Shown: positions 25,465-34,296 of the stretch, in pieces
How positions within the stretch are numbered: position 1 is the stretch's first letter
How the letters are laid out: every line of letters begins with the position of its first letter
From: Georgenia muralis
GTDB lineage: Bacteria > Actinomycetota > Actinomycetes > Actinomycetales > Actinomycetaceae
Assembly (NCBI RefSeq): GCF_003814705.1
Contig: NZ_RKRA01000001.1
Span: 1,736,001 to 1,800,000, forward strand
Length of the DNA: 64,000 nucleotides
Direction of reading: 5' to 3'
Program-made: the position numbers and the translations under genes
Notes under the pieces: generated by a model
The model's database searches: none
What the model saw: the letters and a program-made list of their open reading frames with translations, nothing else
Told to the model about the DNA's origin: nothing

Positions 25465-26103
25465 TCAGCCGACGACGCCGTAGAGGCGGTCACCGGCGTC
25501 ACCGAGGCCGGGGACGATGTACCTGCGCTCGTTGAGCCGCTCGTCCACCGCGGCCGTGACGATGGTGACGTCCCCACGGGTGCCCACGGCCTCGTCGAGC
25601 TCGCGCAGGCCCTCGGGGGCGGCGAGCAGGCAGATGGCCGTGACGTCGCGGGCGCCCCGCTCGAGGAGGTAGTTGATCGCCGCCACGAGGGTGTGGCCGG
25701 TGGCGAGCATGGGGTCGAGCACGAAGCACTGCCGGCCCGAGAGGTCGTCGGGCAGGCGGTTGGCGTAGGTGATCGCCTCGTACGTGGTCTCGTCGCGCTG
25801 CATGCCCAGGAAACCGACCTCCGCCGTCGGCAGCAGCCGGGTCATGCCCTCGAGCATGCCCAGGCCCGCGCGCAGGATCGGCACGACGATCGGGCGGGGC
25901 GCGGCGAGGTGGGTCCCGACGGCGGACGCGACGGGGGTGGTGATCTGGACCTTGTCCACCCGCACGTCCCGGGTGGCCTCGTAGGCCAGGAGGGTGACGA
26001 GCTCGTCGACGAGGAGGCGGAACGTCGGGGACTCGGTGCGCTGGTCGCGCAGGACGGTGAGCTTGTGGGCGATCAGCGGGTGGTCCGCGACGTGCAGGCG
26101 CAT
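25465..26103 (-). CDS. upp: Uracil phosphoribosyltransferase
   Basis: A 212-residue UPRT, salvaging uracil with PRPP to UMP. Conserved landmarks are [18 protein letters not shown] at the N-terminus, [14 protein letters not shown], the PRPP loop [14 protein letters not shown] and the C-terminal uracil-binding [15 protein letters not shown]. Most UPRTs have GGS/GGT in the PRPP loop; here the second Gly is His, a conservative-looking local change. It sits head-to-head with tadA and upstream of the hydrolase gene. An NCS2 permease of the uracil/xanthine family occurs in the window at 44.8 kb and may supply its substrate. Confidence 0.96.
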   Translation of the reverse strand: MRLHVADHPLIAHKLTVLRDQRTESPTFRLLVDELVTLLAYEATRDVRVDKVQITTPVASAVGTHLAAPRPIVVPILRAGLGMLEGMTRLLPTAEVGFLGMQRDETTYEAITYANRLPDDLSGRQCFVLDPMLATGHTLVAAINYLLERGARDVTAICLLAAPEGLRELDEAVGTRGDVTIVTAAVDERLNERRYIVPGLGDAGDRLYGVVG

Positions 26104-26137
26104 GGGCTCAAACTACCGTCCGCGCCATGATGGTCAC

Positions 26138-26623
26138 ATGAGACCGCACGCCGTCCCGGTGGCCACCGGGGTGACCGCCGCGATGGAGGAGGCGCTCGGC
26201 CTCGCCCGGGAGGCCCTCACCAGCGACGACGTGCCGGTGGGTGCCGTCGTCCTGGGCCCCGACGGGCGCGTCCTGGGGCGCGGGCGCAACCGTCGCGAGG
26301 CCGACGGCGACCCCACCGCGCACGCCGAGGTCCTCGCCCTGCGCGAGGCGGCCCGGACGCTGGGCACCTGGCGGCTGACGGGGTGCACCCTCGTCGTCAC
26401 CCTCGAGCCGTGCACGATGTGCGCCGGCGCCCTCGTCCTGGCCCGGGTCGACCGGCTCGTCCTGGGGGCCTGGGACCCCAAGGCCGGCGCCGCGGGGTCG
26501 GTGCGCGACGTCGTGCGCGACGCCCGCCTCAACCACCGCGTCGAGGTGGTCGGCGGGGTGCGGGCGGAGGAGTCCGCCGGCCTGCTCACCACCTTCTTCC
26601 GCACCCGCCGGGCGGAGCCGTGA
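26138..26623 (+). CDS. tadA: tRNA-specific adenosine deaminase TadA
   Basis: A 161-residue zinc deaminase that makes inosine at position 34 of tRNA-Arg(ACG). The zinc/catalytic motif is HAEVLAL (His62, with the catalytic Glu) and PCTMCAGALVLARVDRLVLG. The later DPKAGAAGSVRD and LNHRVEVVGG blocks are typical of TadA rather than of free-nucleoside deaminases. I chose ATG 26138; a shorter start 14-16 codons later is also compatible, and there is no clear ribosome site. Divergent from upp; its stop overlaps the acylphosphatase start by 4 bp. Confidence 0.93.
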   Translation: MRPHAVPVATGVTAAMEEALGLAREALTSDDVPVGAVVLGPDGRVLGRGRNRREADGDPTAHAEVLALREAARTLGTWRLTGCTLVVTLEPCTMCAGALVLARVDRLVLGAWDPKAGAAGSVRDVVRDARLNHRVEVVGGVRAEESAGLLTTFFRTRRAEP

Positions 26624-26886
26624 TCCGCCGGCGCGTGGTGATCCGCGGCCTCGTCCAGGGGGTGGGCTTCCGGTTCTCGTGCGCCGACGCCGCGCAGCGC
26701 GCCGGCGTGCGGGGCTGGGCCGCGAACCGCCCGGACGGCACGGTCGAGGCGGTGTTCGAGGGGGAACCGGACGCCGTCGCGGCGATGGTCCGGTGGTGCG
26801 GGCGCGGCCCGCGCTACGCCGAGGTCACCGGGGTGGACGTGCACGAGGAGGAGCCGGAGGGCCTCGCCGGTTTCGACACGTTCTGA
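26620..26886 (+). CDS. Acylphosphatase
   Basis: An 88-residue acylphosphatase that hydrolyses carboxyl-phosphate bonds such as that in acetyl phosphate. The catalytic Arg is in the GLVQGVGFRF loop and the catalytic Asn in GWAANRPDGTVEA, both intact. The length is normal for the family. GTG start overlapping the tadA stop (GTGA), so translation is probably coupled, although the two enzymes have no known functional link. It ends 26 bp before the convergent sirtuin gene. Confidence 0.93.
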   Translation: MIRRRVVIRGLVQGVGFRFSCADAAQRAGVRGWAANRPDGTVEAVFEGEPDAVAAMVRWCGRGPRYAEVTGVDVHEEEPEGLAGFDTF

Positions 26887-26912
26887 CTGCCGCGGCGCGG
26901 CCGGCGGTCCGG

Positions 26913-27728
26913 TCAGGGCAGCCGGTCGGCGAGGGCGGTGAGGGTCTCGGACGTGCCGGCGTCGAGCTTGACCGTGGCGAGCGGGTCGCCGCGGGTGGCG
27001 CCGCGGTTGACGATGACGACCGGCCGGCCGTGCCGCGCGGCGTGCCGGACGAAGCGCAGGCCGCTCATGACGGTCAGGGACGAGCCCGCCACGACCAGCG
27101 CGTCGGCCTCGTCGACGAGCGCGAAGGCGTCCGCCACCCGGTCGCGGGGCACGTTCTCCCCGAAGTAGACGATGTTCGGCTTGAGGATGCCGCCGCAGCG
27201 CTCGCACGGGGCCACCACGAAGTCGGCGGTGGAGGAGATGACGGCGTCGGCGTCGGGCGCGATCTCGACGTCCTCGACACGGCGGTCGAAGGTCGGGTTG
27301 AGGGCGGTGAGCCGCTCGTGCACCGCGGCGCGGGTGACGACGGCACCGCAGCCGAGGCAGACCACCTCCTCGTAGTGGCCGTGCAGGTCGATCACGCGGC
27401 GCGACCCCGCGGCCCGGTGGAGGAGGTCGACGTTCTGCGTGACGACCCCCACGACGACGCCGCGCGCCTCCAGCCGGGCGAGCGCCAGGTGGCCGTCGTT
27501 GGGCTCGGCCCGGCGCAGGTGCCGCCAGCCCACGTGGTTGCGGGCCCAGTAGTGGCGGCGGAACGCCTCGTCGCCGGCGAACTGCTGGAAGGTCATGGGG
27601 GTGCGCGGCGGGGAGCCCGGGCCGCGGTAGTCCGGGATGCCGGAGTCGGTCGAGACCCCGGCGCCGGTGAGGACGGCCAGCCGCCGTCCCGCCAGGAGGG
27701 CGAGGGTGCGCTCGAGGTCACCGGTCAC
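26913..27728 (-). CDS. NAD-dependent protein deacylase, SIR2 family
   Basis: A 271-residue sirtuin. The NAD-binding motif is LTGAGVSTDSGIPDYRGPG, then TQNVDLLHRAAG and the catalytic His in IDLHGHYEEV. Four zinc cysteines are present as CLGC and CERC. The pattern resembles the class II (SIRT4-like) branch. It removes acyl groups from lysines using NAD+. GTG start chosen at 27728 because the domain begins at once; the frame stays open upstream but without family similarity. Divergent from the next gene by 105 bp. The true acyl preference is unknown. Confidence 0.92.
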   Translation of the reverse strand: MTGDLERTLALLAGRRLAVLTGAGVSTDSGIPDYRGPGSPPRTPMTFQQFAGDEAFRRHYWARNHVGWRHLRRAEPNDGHLALARLEARGVVVGVVTQNVDLLHRAAGSRRVIDLHGHYEEVVCLGCGAVVTRAAVHERLTALNPTFDRRVEDVEIAPDADAVISSTADFVVAPCERCGGILKPNIVYFGENVPRDRVADAFALVDEADALVVAGSSLTVMSGLRFVRHAARHGRPVVIVNRGATRGDPLATVKLDAGTSETLTALADRLP

Positions 27729-27833
27729 GCGAGCAGGGTAGGCACGCGGGCGCGGTCCCCGCGCGTCCGCCGGCGGCCGGCGTCCCCGCGCGTCCGCAAG
27801 CGGGCGGGGGAGGCGCGGGCCTAGCGTGTCGTC

Positions 27834-28307
27834 ATGAGCACGGACAGCGGTCAGGTGGACGACCGGCTGTACGCCCGCGGCCGCGACGTCGTCCTGTCCT
27901 ACCTCACCGGCGCCGCCGGCGCGTGGGAGCTCGACGACGACGTCCTGGAGACCCTCACCCCCTCCGGCGGGCACCGGCGGATCCGGGTGTGCGTCACCGA
28001 CGGTCCGTGGTGGGAGGTGCCGTGGTCCGATGCGCGGCCGCGCCACCGCCGCGGGCCGGACGGGTGGTGGGCGTTCGTGCGCCTGCGCGACGACGGTCAC
28101 GAGATCTACCTCGCGGCCGAGTCCGAGGTGCGTGAGCGGCTCTACGTCCTCGAGGCGGACGGCGACAGCGGCGGTGACGCCGGCGCCGACCGGGACGAGG
28201 ACGGGGCCCCGGGCCCGGCGGTGGACGAGGGCGGACGCATCGTCCTGACCGACGACGACGTCCGGGCCCTCGCCCACCGCTGGGGCGAGCTCGACCTCAC
28301 GCAGTGA
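27834..28307 (+). CDS. Hypothetical acidic protein
   Basis: A 157-residue soluble protein I cannot assign to a family. It is acidic and has a Trp-rich middle (GPWWEVPWSDARPRHRRG and DGWWAFVRLRD), an alpha-helical YVLEADGD stretch and an Asp/Gly-rich linker before a C-terminal LTDDDVRALAHRWGELDL helix. Codon use matches neighbours. ATG start. It is convergent with the multicopper oxidase gene, with 12 bp between the stops. There is no signal peptide or membrane segment. Confidence 0.65.
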   Translation: MSTDSGQVDDRLYARGRDVVLSYLTGAAGAWELDDDVLETLTPSGGHRRIRVCVTDGPWWEVPWSDARPRHRRGPDGWWAFVRLRDDGHEIYLAAESEVRERLYVLEADGDSGGDAGADRDEDGAPGPAVDEGGRIVLTDDDVRALAHRWGELDLTQ

Positions 28308-28319
28308 CCTCGGCCGTCG

Positions 28320-30513
28320 TCAGTGCGCCCCGTGCGGGGGCGGCAGCGGCTGGCCGGGCTGCTCCGGACCGACGCGGAACGGACGCATCATCTCGTTGTC
28401 CTCGTGCTCGACGATGTGGCAGTGCCAGACGTACTGGCCCGGCCGGTCGAAGCGCATCTTCACCCGGGTGACCTGGCCCGGGTAGGCGATGACCGTGTCC
28501 TTCACGCCGGTCTCCCACGGCTCGGGTCCGGTGACGTTGCCGTCGAGCTCGACCGGGCTGACGACCTCGCCCTCCTCGTCCAGGGACCAGGCCCTCACGG
28601 TCGACGACCGCGAAGGCGACCTCGTGGACGTGCATGGGATGGGAGTCCCCCGTGGTGTTGTAGAACTCCCACACCTCGACCGCCCCGACGGCGGGGTTCT
28701 CGCTGACGCGCTCCACCCACTTCCGGGCGACCCACACCCCGGCCGCAACCGGGGGGCCCTCGGCATCGGAGGGCCCGACCGTGCCCAGCAGCGCCTCGAC
28801 CGGGCCCTCGACCATCTCCCCGGCGGCGTCCGTGCCCTCGCCCATCTCCTCGATGAGCGCGAGGCCGCGCGTGCGGTCGGCGTCCGGCAGCGGCACGGCG
28901 GCCGGCAGGCCCAGGTACCGCGGCGGCGTCGTCGGGTCCGGCCCGCGGGCCGTCACGACGCGCAGCTGCATCACCTGGCCGGTGGTGTCCGGGTCCGCAC
29001 GCTCGAAGTCGCCGTCGTGCTCCGCCTCGTGGGGGGTGCCGCCGCCGAACGGCTCGTCCGGGCCGACGTTGCGCAGCACGTACTCGCCCTCGAGCACCCC
29101 GGTGAGGTCGAGGATGACGTCGGCCCGCTCCGCCAGGCCCAGGAGTAACCGGTTGTCCGCGGCGGCCGTGAGGTCGACCGGCGCGTCGAGGAAGCCGCCC
29201 TCGTTGCCGACGACCCACGCCTCGGCGCCCGGGATCCCCCCGAAGTCGAGGATGAGGAACCGGGACTGGCAGCCGTTGAGGAACCGCAGGCGATACCGGC
29301 GCCGCTCGACCTCGAGATAGGGCCACGTGCTGCCGTTGACGATGAGGGTGTTGCCGAAGAACTCCGGGTTCCACATCGGGGAGAACTCCCCGTCGGGGAC
29401 GTACGGCGCGACCAGGCCGTCGAAGAACTCGCGGGTGTCGGGGTAGAAGAGCGAGCCGTCGGCGTTGAACGAGCGGTCCTGGATGGCGAGCGGGATCTCG
29501 TAGTAGGTCTTGTTGGGCGGGAAGGCGTCGTTCTCGCGGGGGGCGGGGCCCGGAAGGACGGCCCGGCGCCCGGTGCGGGTGTCGACGACGGCGTCGTCGC
29601 CGTGCGGGCCGCCGCGGATGATGTAGAAGCCGGCCGGGCCGGCGTAGACGTTGAGCCGGGTCATCCCCAGCGTGTGGTCGTGGTACCAGTTCGTCGACGC
29701 CCGGTCGAGGTTCGGGTACTGGAACGTCGCGTACCCCCGGCCCCATGTCACGCCCAAGCCGCTCTCGGCCTTGCCCGCGAAGAAGTCGTACCAGGTGCCG
29801 GTCTCGGCGTACCCGGCCGGGACGTCGTCGGCATCGGGCAGGTACCAGGCCTCGGCGTACCCGTCGCTCTCGTCGCCGACACCGACGGCGCCGTGCACGT
29901 GGGTGACCATCGGCACCGGGCCGGTGTAGGGCTCCGGGTGCGCGTCGAACGTCGTCGGGCGTGTGTCGCGGCCCATGTCCCCCCCGGGCGGGTTGGCCCA
30001 GTGCAGGGTGGGGTCCACCGGCAGCAGGTGGGGCAGGTGGTGGCCGTGCTCGTCCACGAGGTCGTTGACCCACTTCACCCGGACCGGCCGCCCGGCGCGT
30101 GCCTCGATCGTCAGGGATGGGGCGTTGTGGAGCAGCAGGCCGTGCGGGGCGGTGGCGGCGACCGCCCCGTAGCCCCACACGGTCGTGGGCGGCAGGCCTG
30201 CGGGGAGCATCTGCTGCGCGAGCTGACGCATGGAGATCTCGTAGTAGTCGGCGTTCGGTCCGCCCCGGAGCGTGACCCGGCCCGCGCGCGGCATCGCGGG
30301 CGGCACGAGGAGCGGGGTGACGTACTTCGGGATCGACGTCGGGTCGAGCGTCCCGCCGGGGATCGCCGCGCTCGCGGGCACCTCCCACGCCACGGGCCGG
30401 CCGGCGACGGAGCCGAGCAGGAACAGCCCGAACCCGGCGCCGCCGGCTCGCAGGACGGTGCGCCGGCTGGGCCCGAGCCCGTCGGTAAGGGGCGGGCGAC
30501 GGTCGTGGGTCAT
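28320..30513 (-). pseudogene. CotA-like multicopper oxidase, frameshifted near the 3' end
   Basis: A Tat-exported multicopper oxidase of the CotA/bilirubin oxidase group, about 730 residues if repaired. The start ATG has GAGGAGG upstream, then a twin-arginine leader (PSRRTVLRAGGAGFGLFLLG). The copper motifs are THVHGAV, NWYHDHTLGM, HPMHVHEVAF and VWHCHIVEHEDNEMMRPF. The first three are in one frame; the last lies in another. The shift falls near 28584, where GLV is followed by LDEEGEVVSPVELDG in the new frame; one extra base (or two missing) explains it. As written, the protein loses its T1 copper ligands. It could be a real lesion or a sequencing error in a C-rich run. Confidence 0.85.
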
Positions 30514-30687
30514 CCTGACCCCTCCTCGGGTCGAGCGGGCCCCCCGCCAGCACCATCGAACCGGACCGGCCCCCCGTGTCAAGGGCCCACAGGTCCTGCT
30601 CAGGGGGGAACGAGGTCCCGGTTCACCCCGCCTCACCCGCATCCCGGGCGGTGTGCCCGGGATTGTCCGGTCGGTACCCTTCGGCCC

Positions 30688-31821
30688 ATGCGGTGCGTGG
30701 TGGTGGGGGCAGGTGCCTGGGGCCTGCCGGCGGCGGCCGAGCTCGCCGGCCGCGGCCACGAGGTCCTCCTCCTCGACCGCCACGGGGTGGCCGGCCCGCT
30801 GTCCTCCTCCTCCGGGCCCACGAGGCTGTGGCGCCTGACCCACCCGGACCGCCCCCGCGTCCGCCTGGCGCGCCGCTCGGTCGAGGCGATGGAGCGGCTG
30901 GCCCGCGCCGGCGGGTCCGAGATCGTCCTGCGCCGGGGCCTGCTCTGGCGCGACGACGCCACCCTCGACGCCGTCGTGGACGCGCTCGCCGCCGAGGACG
31001 TCCCGCACGAGGTGGTCGAGCCCGGCGACGTCGGCCGGTTCTTCCCGGGGCTGCGGCCCGACGGCCGCGCCGCCGTCTGGCAGGCCGACGCCGGCCCGGT
31101 GCTCGCGGCAGGGTCGATGGCGACGCAGGAGCGGCTGCTCCGCGCGGCCGGCGGCCGGGTCGAGATCGGCGCCGACGTCGTCGAGGTCCTCACCACGACG
31201 ACCGGGCCGGTGGTCGTGTGCGCGGACGGGCGGCGGTTCGCGGGCGACGTCGTCGTCCTGGCCCCGGGCCCCGGCGCGGCCGCGCTGCTGGCCACGCTCG
31301 GCGTGGAGGTTGCGCTGCGTCCCTCCCTCGAGCAGGTCGTCCACGTCGGCGGCCCCGGTGACGACACCGACCACCTGCCCTGCCTCTTCGAGGGCCCGCG
31401 GGAGGGCGAGCCGGCGCTGTACGCGATGCCCACGCCCGGACGCGGCTACAAGATCGGGCTCGACCGCGCCGTCCGCGACCTCGGGCCCGGCGACGACGAC
31501 CGCACCCCCGACGCGGCCCTCACCGCCGAGATCCTCGAGCGGGTGCGTCGCGACCTGCCGGTCCTGACGCCGGTCGCGCGCGACGCGCAGGCCTGCTCCT
31601 GGACGACCTCCCCGGACGGCCGGTTCGTCGTCGATACCCTCCCCGGGGGCGTGGTGGTGGCCTGCGGCGACAGCGGCGAGGGCTTCAAGTTCTCCGCCCT
31701 CATGGGCCTGGTCCTCGCCGACCTCGCGGAGGGCCGGTCGCCGGACGCGGACGTGGCGGCCTTCTCCCTCGCCCGGCTCGACGGCCTCGCCCCGGTGACG
31801 ACCCACGTGCTCGGCCGGTGA
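30688..31821 (+). CDS. DAO-type FAD oxidoreductase, sarcosine oxidase-like
   Basis: A 377-residue flavoenzyme with the FAD motif VVVGAGAWGLPAAAELAGRG at the N-terminus and the SSSGPTRLWRLTH segment typical of monomeric sarcosine oxidase / N-methyl-tryptophan oxidase relatives. The C-terminal GDSGEGFKFSALMGLVLADL closes the FAD site; this group usually has a Cys near the flavin, and here Cys occurs at QACSWTTSPDGRFVVD. It probably oxidises a secondary or N-methyl amine. ATG start. It is isolated: divergent from the multicopper oxidase and followed by tRNA-Ser. The substrate is not determined. Confidence 0.85.
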   Translation: MRCVVVGAGAWGLPAAAELAGRGHEVLLLDRHGVAGPLSSSSGPTRLWRLTHPDRPRVRLARRSVEAMERLARAGGSEIVLRRGLLWRDDATLDAVVDALAAEDVPHEVVEPGDVGRFFPGLRPDGRAAVWQADAGPVLAAGSMATQERLLRAAGGRVEIGADVVEVLTTTTGPVVVCADGRRFAGDVVVLAPGPGAAALLATLGVEVALRPSLEQVVHVGGPGDDTDHLPCLFEGPREGEPALYAMPTPGRGYKIGLDRAVRDLGPGDDDRTPDAALTAEILERVRRDLPVLTPVARDAQACSWTTSPDGRFVVDTLPGGVVVACGDSGEGFKFSALMGLVLADLAEGRSPDADVAAFSLARLDGLAPVTTHVLGR

Positions 31822-31835
31822 CCACCGGCGCCGTT

Positions 31836-31865
31836 TTGGCCGCTCGCCGTCACTGCCGGTAGCAT
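31836..31865 (+). promoter_or_regulatory. Candidate promoter of tRNA-Ser(CGA)
   Basis: TTGGCC at 31836-31841 as -35, an 18-base spacer, and TAGCAT at 31860-31865 as -10. The tRNA begins 10 bases further on. Confidence 0.45.
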
Positions 31866-31875
31866 CGCCCGGCGA

Positions 31876-31964
31876 GGTAGCGTGTCCGAGCGGCCTAAGG
31901 AGCACGCCTCGAAAGCGTGTGAGGTTAACAGCCTCCGTGGGTTCAAATCCCACCGCTACCGCCA
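31876..31964 (+). tRNA. tRNA-Ser (anticodon CGA)
   Basis: Acceptor arms GGTAGCG (31876-31882) and CGCTACC (31954-31960) pair fully. The anticodon loop CTCGAAA (31908-31914) in the CACGC/GCGTG stem gives anticodon CGA, reading UCG. A long variable arm is present, as in serine tRNAs, and the T-loop is GGTTCAAATCC. Discriminator G and an encoded CCA end at 31964. Confidence 0.96.
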
Positions 31965-32265
31965 GCAGGGCCGAGGTCAGACCCGCGCAGTGACAGAACC
32001 CCCGTGAGGGCCCGGAAGGGTGCCGAGCGGGGGTTCTGCCGTCCGCCGGTATGACACGAATCACCCCGGCACCACCGCGCTGACGGGTGGGACAATGGAG
32101 CAGCCGGTTCGCGGAGGTGAGCGGCCCCACCCGCGTGGGTCCGTGTGCCTCCGTGCTCCCCCGTCCGCGTGACGCACCCCGCCCTGCGGACGAGGGACGG
32201 CCGATCCCCGACAGCGTCGGGGTTGCGGCCGAGCACGGCGCCCCGCTCAGCGAAGGCGTCACGCG
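31965..32265. other. tRNA downstream region and carD leader
   Basis: A 301-bp non-coding region. It contains the hairpin after tRNA-Ser (see terminator) and then the carD upstream region. A possible GACAAT -10-like word occurs near 32091. A CGAAGG ribosome site precedes the carD ATG. No further gene is seen. Confidence 0.5.
31994..32038 (+). terminator. Hairpin after tRNA-Ser
   Basis: Arms CAGAACCCCC (31994-32003) and GGGGGTTCTG (32029-32038) match perfectly around a 25-base loop, 30 bp past the tRNA CCA end. There is no T-run. It is likely the transcription end of the tRNA. Confidence 0.55.
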
Positions 32266-32766
32266 ATGAAGTTCTCCCAGGGCCAGACAGTCGTCCATCC
32301 CCACCACGGCCCCTCCACCGTGATCGAGATCACCACCCGTCCCGTCAGGGGCATCCCGATGACGTACCTGCGCCTGCAGGTCCAGGGCAGCGCCCTGGAG
32401 ATCGGCGTACCGCTCGACCGGGCCGACGACGTGGGCCTGCGCCCGCTCCTGGACGACGAGCAGCGTGCACGCCTCCTCGCCGTCCTGGGCGGCCCGGGTG
32501 AGGCTCAGGAGGCCGCCTGGTCGCGCCGGTACAAGGCGACCCAGGACAGGCTGCGGGTGGGGGACCTGCTCGTCACCGCCGGTGTCGTCCGCGACCTCAC
32601 CCGCCGCCTGCACGCGCACGGTCTCTCCCTCGGCGAGCGCGACCAGCTCCGCGAGGCGCGCGCACTGCTCGTCGCCGAGGCGAGCGTCGCGCTCGCGCTG
32701 CCGCACGAGGAGGCGGAGCACCGGCTCGACGAGGCGATCCTCGGGCGCGTCGCCACGGCGAGCTGA
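32266..32766 (+). CDS. carD: CarD family RNA polymerase-binding regulator
   Basis: A 166-residue protein with an N-terminal CarD/TRCF RNA-polymerase-interaction domain (FSQGQTVVHPHHGPSTVIEI, about residues 3-60) and a C-terminal helical domain with YLRLQVQ and a long RDLTRRLHAHGLSLGERDQL region. CarD-type proteins stabilise open complexes at rRNA and other promoters in actinobacteria. Length and both domains agree with the family. ATG start after CGAAGG. It is followed 53 bp later by the DUF2252 gene on the same strand. A second CarD homologue may exist elsewhere. Confidence 0.88.
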   Translation: MKFSQGQTVVHPHHGPSTVIEITTRPVRGIPMTYLRLQVQGSALEIGVPLDRADDVGLRPLLDDEQRARLLAVLGGPGEAQEAAWSRRYKATQDRLRVGDLLVTAGVVRDLTRRLHAHGLSLGERDQLREARALLVAEASVALALPHEEAEHRLDEAILGRVATAS

Positions 32767-32819
32767 GCCACGGGTCCTGCGGCCGCGGCGGGGCGCGCCC
32801 CACCCCCGCCGCGGGTACC

Positions 32820-34151
32820 GTGCCGGGGATGGAGCGCAGCGAGCGGATCGTCGACGTCCTCACCGATGCCTTCGCCGACCTCATGGCCGCCGACCCCCGC
32901 GCCTTCCGCCACAAGTTCCGCGCGATGGCGGCCGACCCGTTCGCGTTCTACCGGGGCACCGCGTGCTTGTTCTACGCCGACGTCGCCGAGATCGAGGACC
33001 GGTGGGCGGACGAGCGCACCGGCCGGGTGTGGATCCAGGGCGACCTGCACGCCGCGAACTTCGGGACGTACATGGACGGACACGGCTTCCTCGTCTTCGA
33101 CGTCAACGACTACGACGAGGCCTACCTCGGCCACTTCACCTGGGACCTGCGGCGCATGGCCGCCAGCCTCGCGGTCATGGGCTGGACCAAGGCCCTGTCC
33201 GACGACGACATCGCCGGCCTCACCGCCACCTACCTGCGGGCCTACGTCGACCAGGTCCGCACGTTCGTCGAGACCGACCGGGACCACGAGTGGTCGCTGC
33301 GGCTGGACACCGCGCGCGGCGCCGTCCACGACGCCCTCCTCACCGCACAGCTGCGCACCCGGGTGGGGCTGCTGGAGAAGCTCACGGTCGTCGACGACTA
33401 CGCCCGCCGGTTCCGCATCGGTCCCGGCGTGCGCGCGCTCGAGGCCGCCGAGCGAGCGGTCGTGGAGGGGGCCTACCAGGCGTACCTGGAGACCATCCCC
33501 GAGTCCAAGCAGCTCGGGAGCCTGACGTACGAGCTCAAGGACGTCGTCGGCAAGGCCGGCTTCGGGATCGGCAGCGCCGGCCTGCCGGCGTACAACCTCC
33601 TCGTCGAGGGGCACACGCAGGCGCTGGAGAACGACGTCGTGCTCACCATGAAGCAGGGCGGGGTGCCCGCCGCCAGCCGCATCGCCCCCGACGCGCAGGC
33701 GGAGGAGTTCTTCGAGCACCAGGGCCACCGGACGGCCGTGTCGCAGCGCACGCTCCAGGCCTACGCCGACCCGTGGCTCGGGTGGGTGCGGATGGAGGGC
33801 GGCGAGCACGACGGCGTGGGCTTCGTCGTCTCCGAGCTCTCGCCCTACGAGGCCGACGTCGACTGGTCCCGCCTGACCGACGTCGACGAGATCGCCGACG
33901 TCCTCGAGCAGCTCGGCCGGGCGACGGCCAAGGTGCACTGCGTCTCCGACGTCGACGCCGAGCACGCCCCGCTCGTGGACTTACAGACCGAGGACGCCGT
34001 CGCGGACGTGGTCGCCGGCGCGGAGGACGAGCTCGTCGACGACATCGTCTCCTTCGGCCGCGACTACGGCGCGCGTGCCCGCGAGGACCACGCGCTGTTC
34101 GTCGACGCCTTCCGCAACGGACGGATCCCGGGCCTGGGGCCCGGCGGCTGA
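32820..34151 (+). CDS. DUF2252 domain-containing protein
   Basis: A 443-residue protein that matches DUF2252 in full. The family resembles aminoglycoside-phosphotransferase/kinase-like folds: HKFRAMAADPFAFYRG at residues about 33-48, WIQGDLHAANFGTYMD (a brenner-type HxDLHxxN loop) near residue 70 and FDVNDYDEAYLGHFTWDLRR. I see no transmembrane or signal segment. The biochemical role is not established. GTG start; an ATG three codons later is equally possible. A 44-bp tandem duplication begins exactly at its last codons. Confidence 0.85.
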   Translation: MPGMERSERIVDVLTDAFADLMAADPRAFRHKFRAMAADPFAFYRGTACLFYADVAEIEDRWADERTGRVWIQGDLHAANFGTYMDGHGFLVFDVNDYDEAYLGHFTWDLRRMAASLAVMGWTKALSDDDIAGLTATYLRAYVDQVRTFVETDRDHEWSLRLDTARGAVHDALLTAQLRTRVGLLEKLTVVDDYARRFRIGPGVRALEAAERAVVEGAYQAYLETIPESKQLGSLTYELKDVVGKAGFGIGSAGLPAYNLLVEGHTQALENDVVLTMKQGGVPAASRIAPDAQAEEFFEHQGHRTAVSQRTLQAYADPWLGWVRMEGGEHDGVGFVVSELSPYEADVDWSRLTDVDEIADVLEQLGRATAKVHCVSDVDAEHAPLVDLQTEDAVADVVAGAEDELVDDIVSFGRDYGARAREDHALFVDAFRNGRIPGLGPGG

Positions 34152-34232
34152 TCCCCTGGGCGGAGGACCCGGAGCCGGGACCGCCCGGCGGCTGATCCCC
34201 TGGGCGGAGGGCCCGGAGCCGGGACCGCCCGG
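34140..34232. repeat. 44-bp tandem duplication at the 3' end of the DUF2252 gene
   Basis: Two nearly identical copies with a 44-bp period. The first starts at 34140 in the last codons of the DUF2252 gene and the second at 34184; a third partial match (CCCGGCGG) begins near 34228. The copies differ by about one base (GGACCC versus GGGCCC). It duplicates the stop codon region and lies between the DUF2252 gene and the downstream hydrolase gene. Confidence 0.8.
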
Positions 34233-34296
34233 CGGGTCGCGCCCCCGCGGGACGATGGCCACTTCCGCCCGGGGGGAAGCGGCGGGACCGTGGGGT

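Noticed and set aside
28297-32721. A 1,474-codon open minus-strand frame, and many similarly long frames
   Set aside because: In very GC-rich DNA, antisense and shifted frames stay open by chance. Only the multicopper-oxidase part of this frame has family motifs; the rest is antisense to the flavoprotein, tRNA-Ser and carD.
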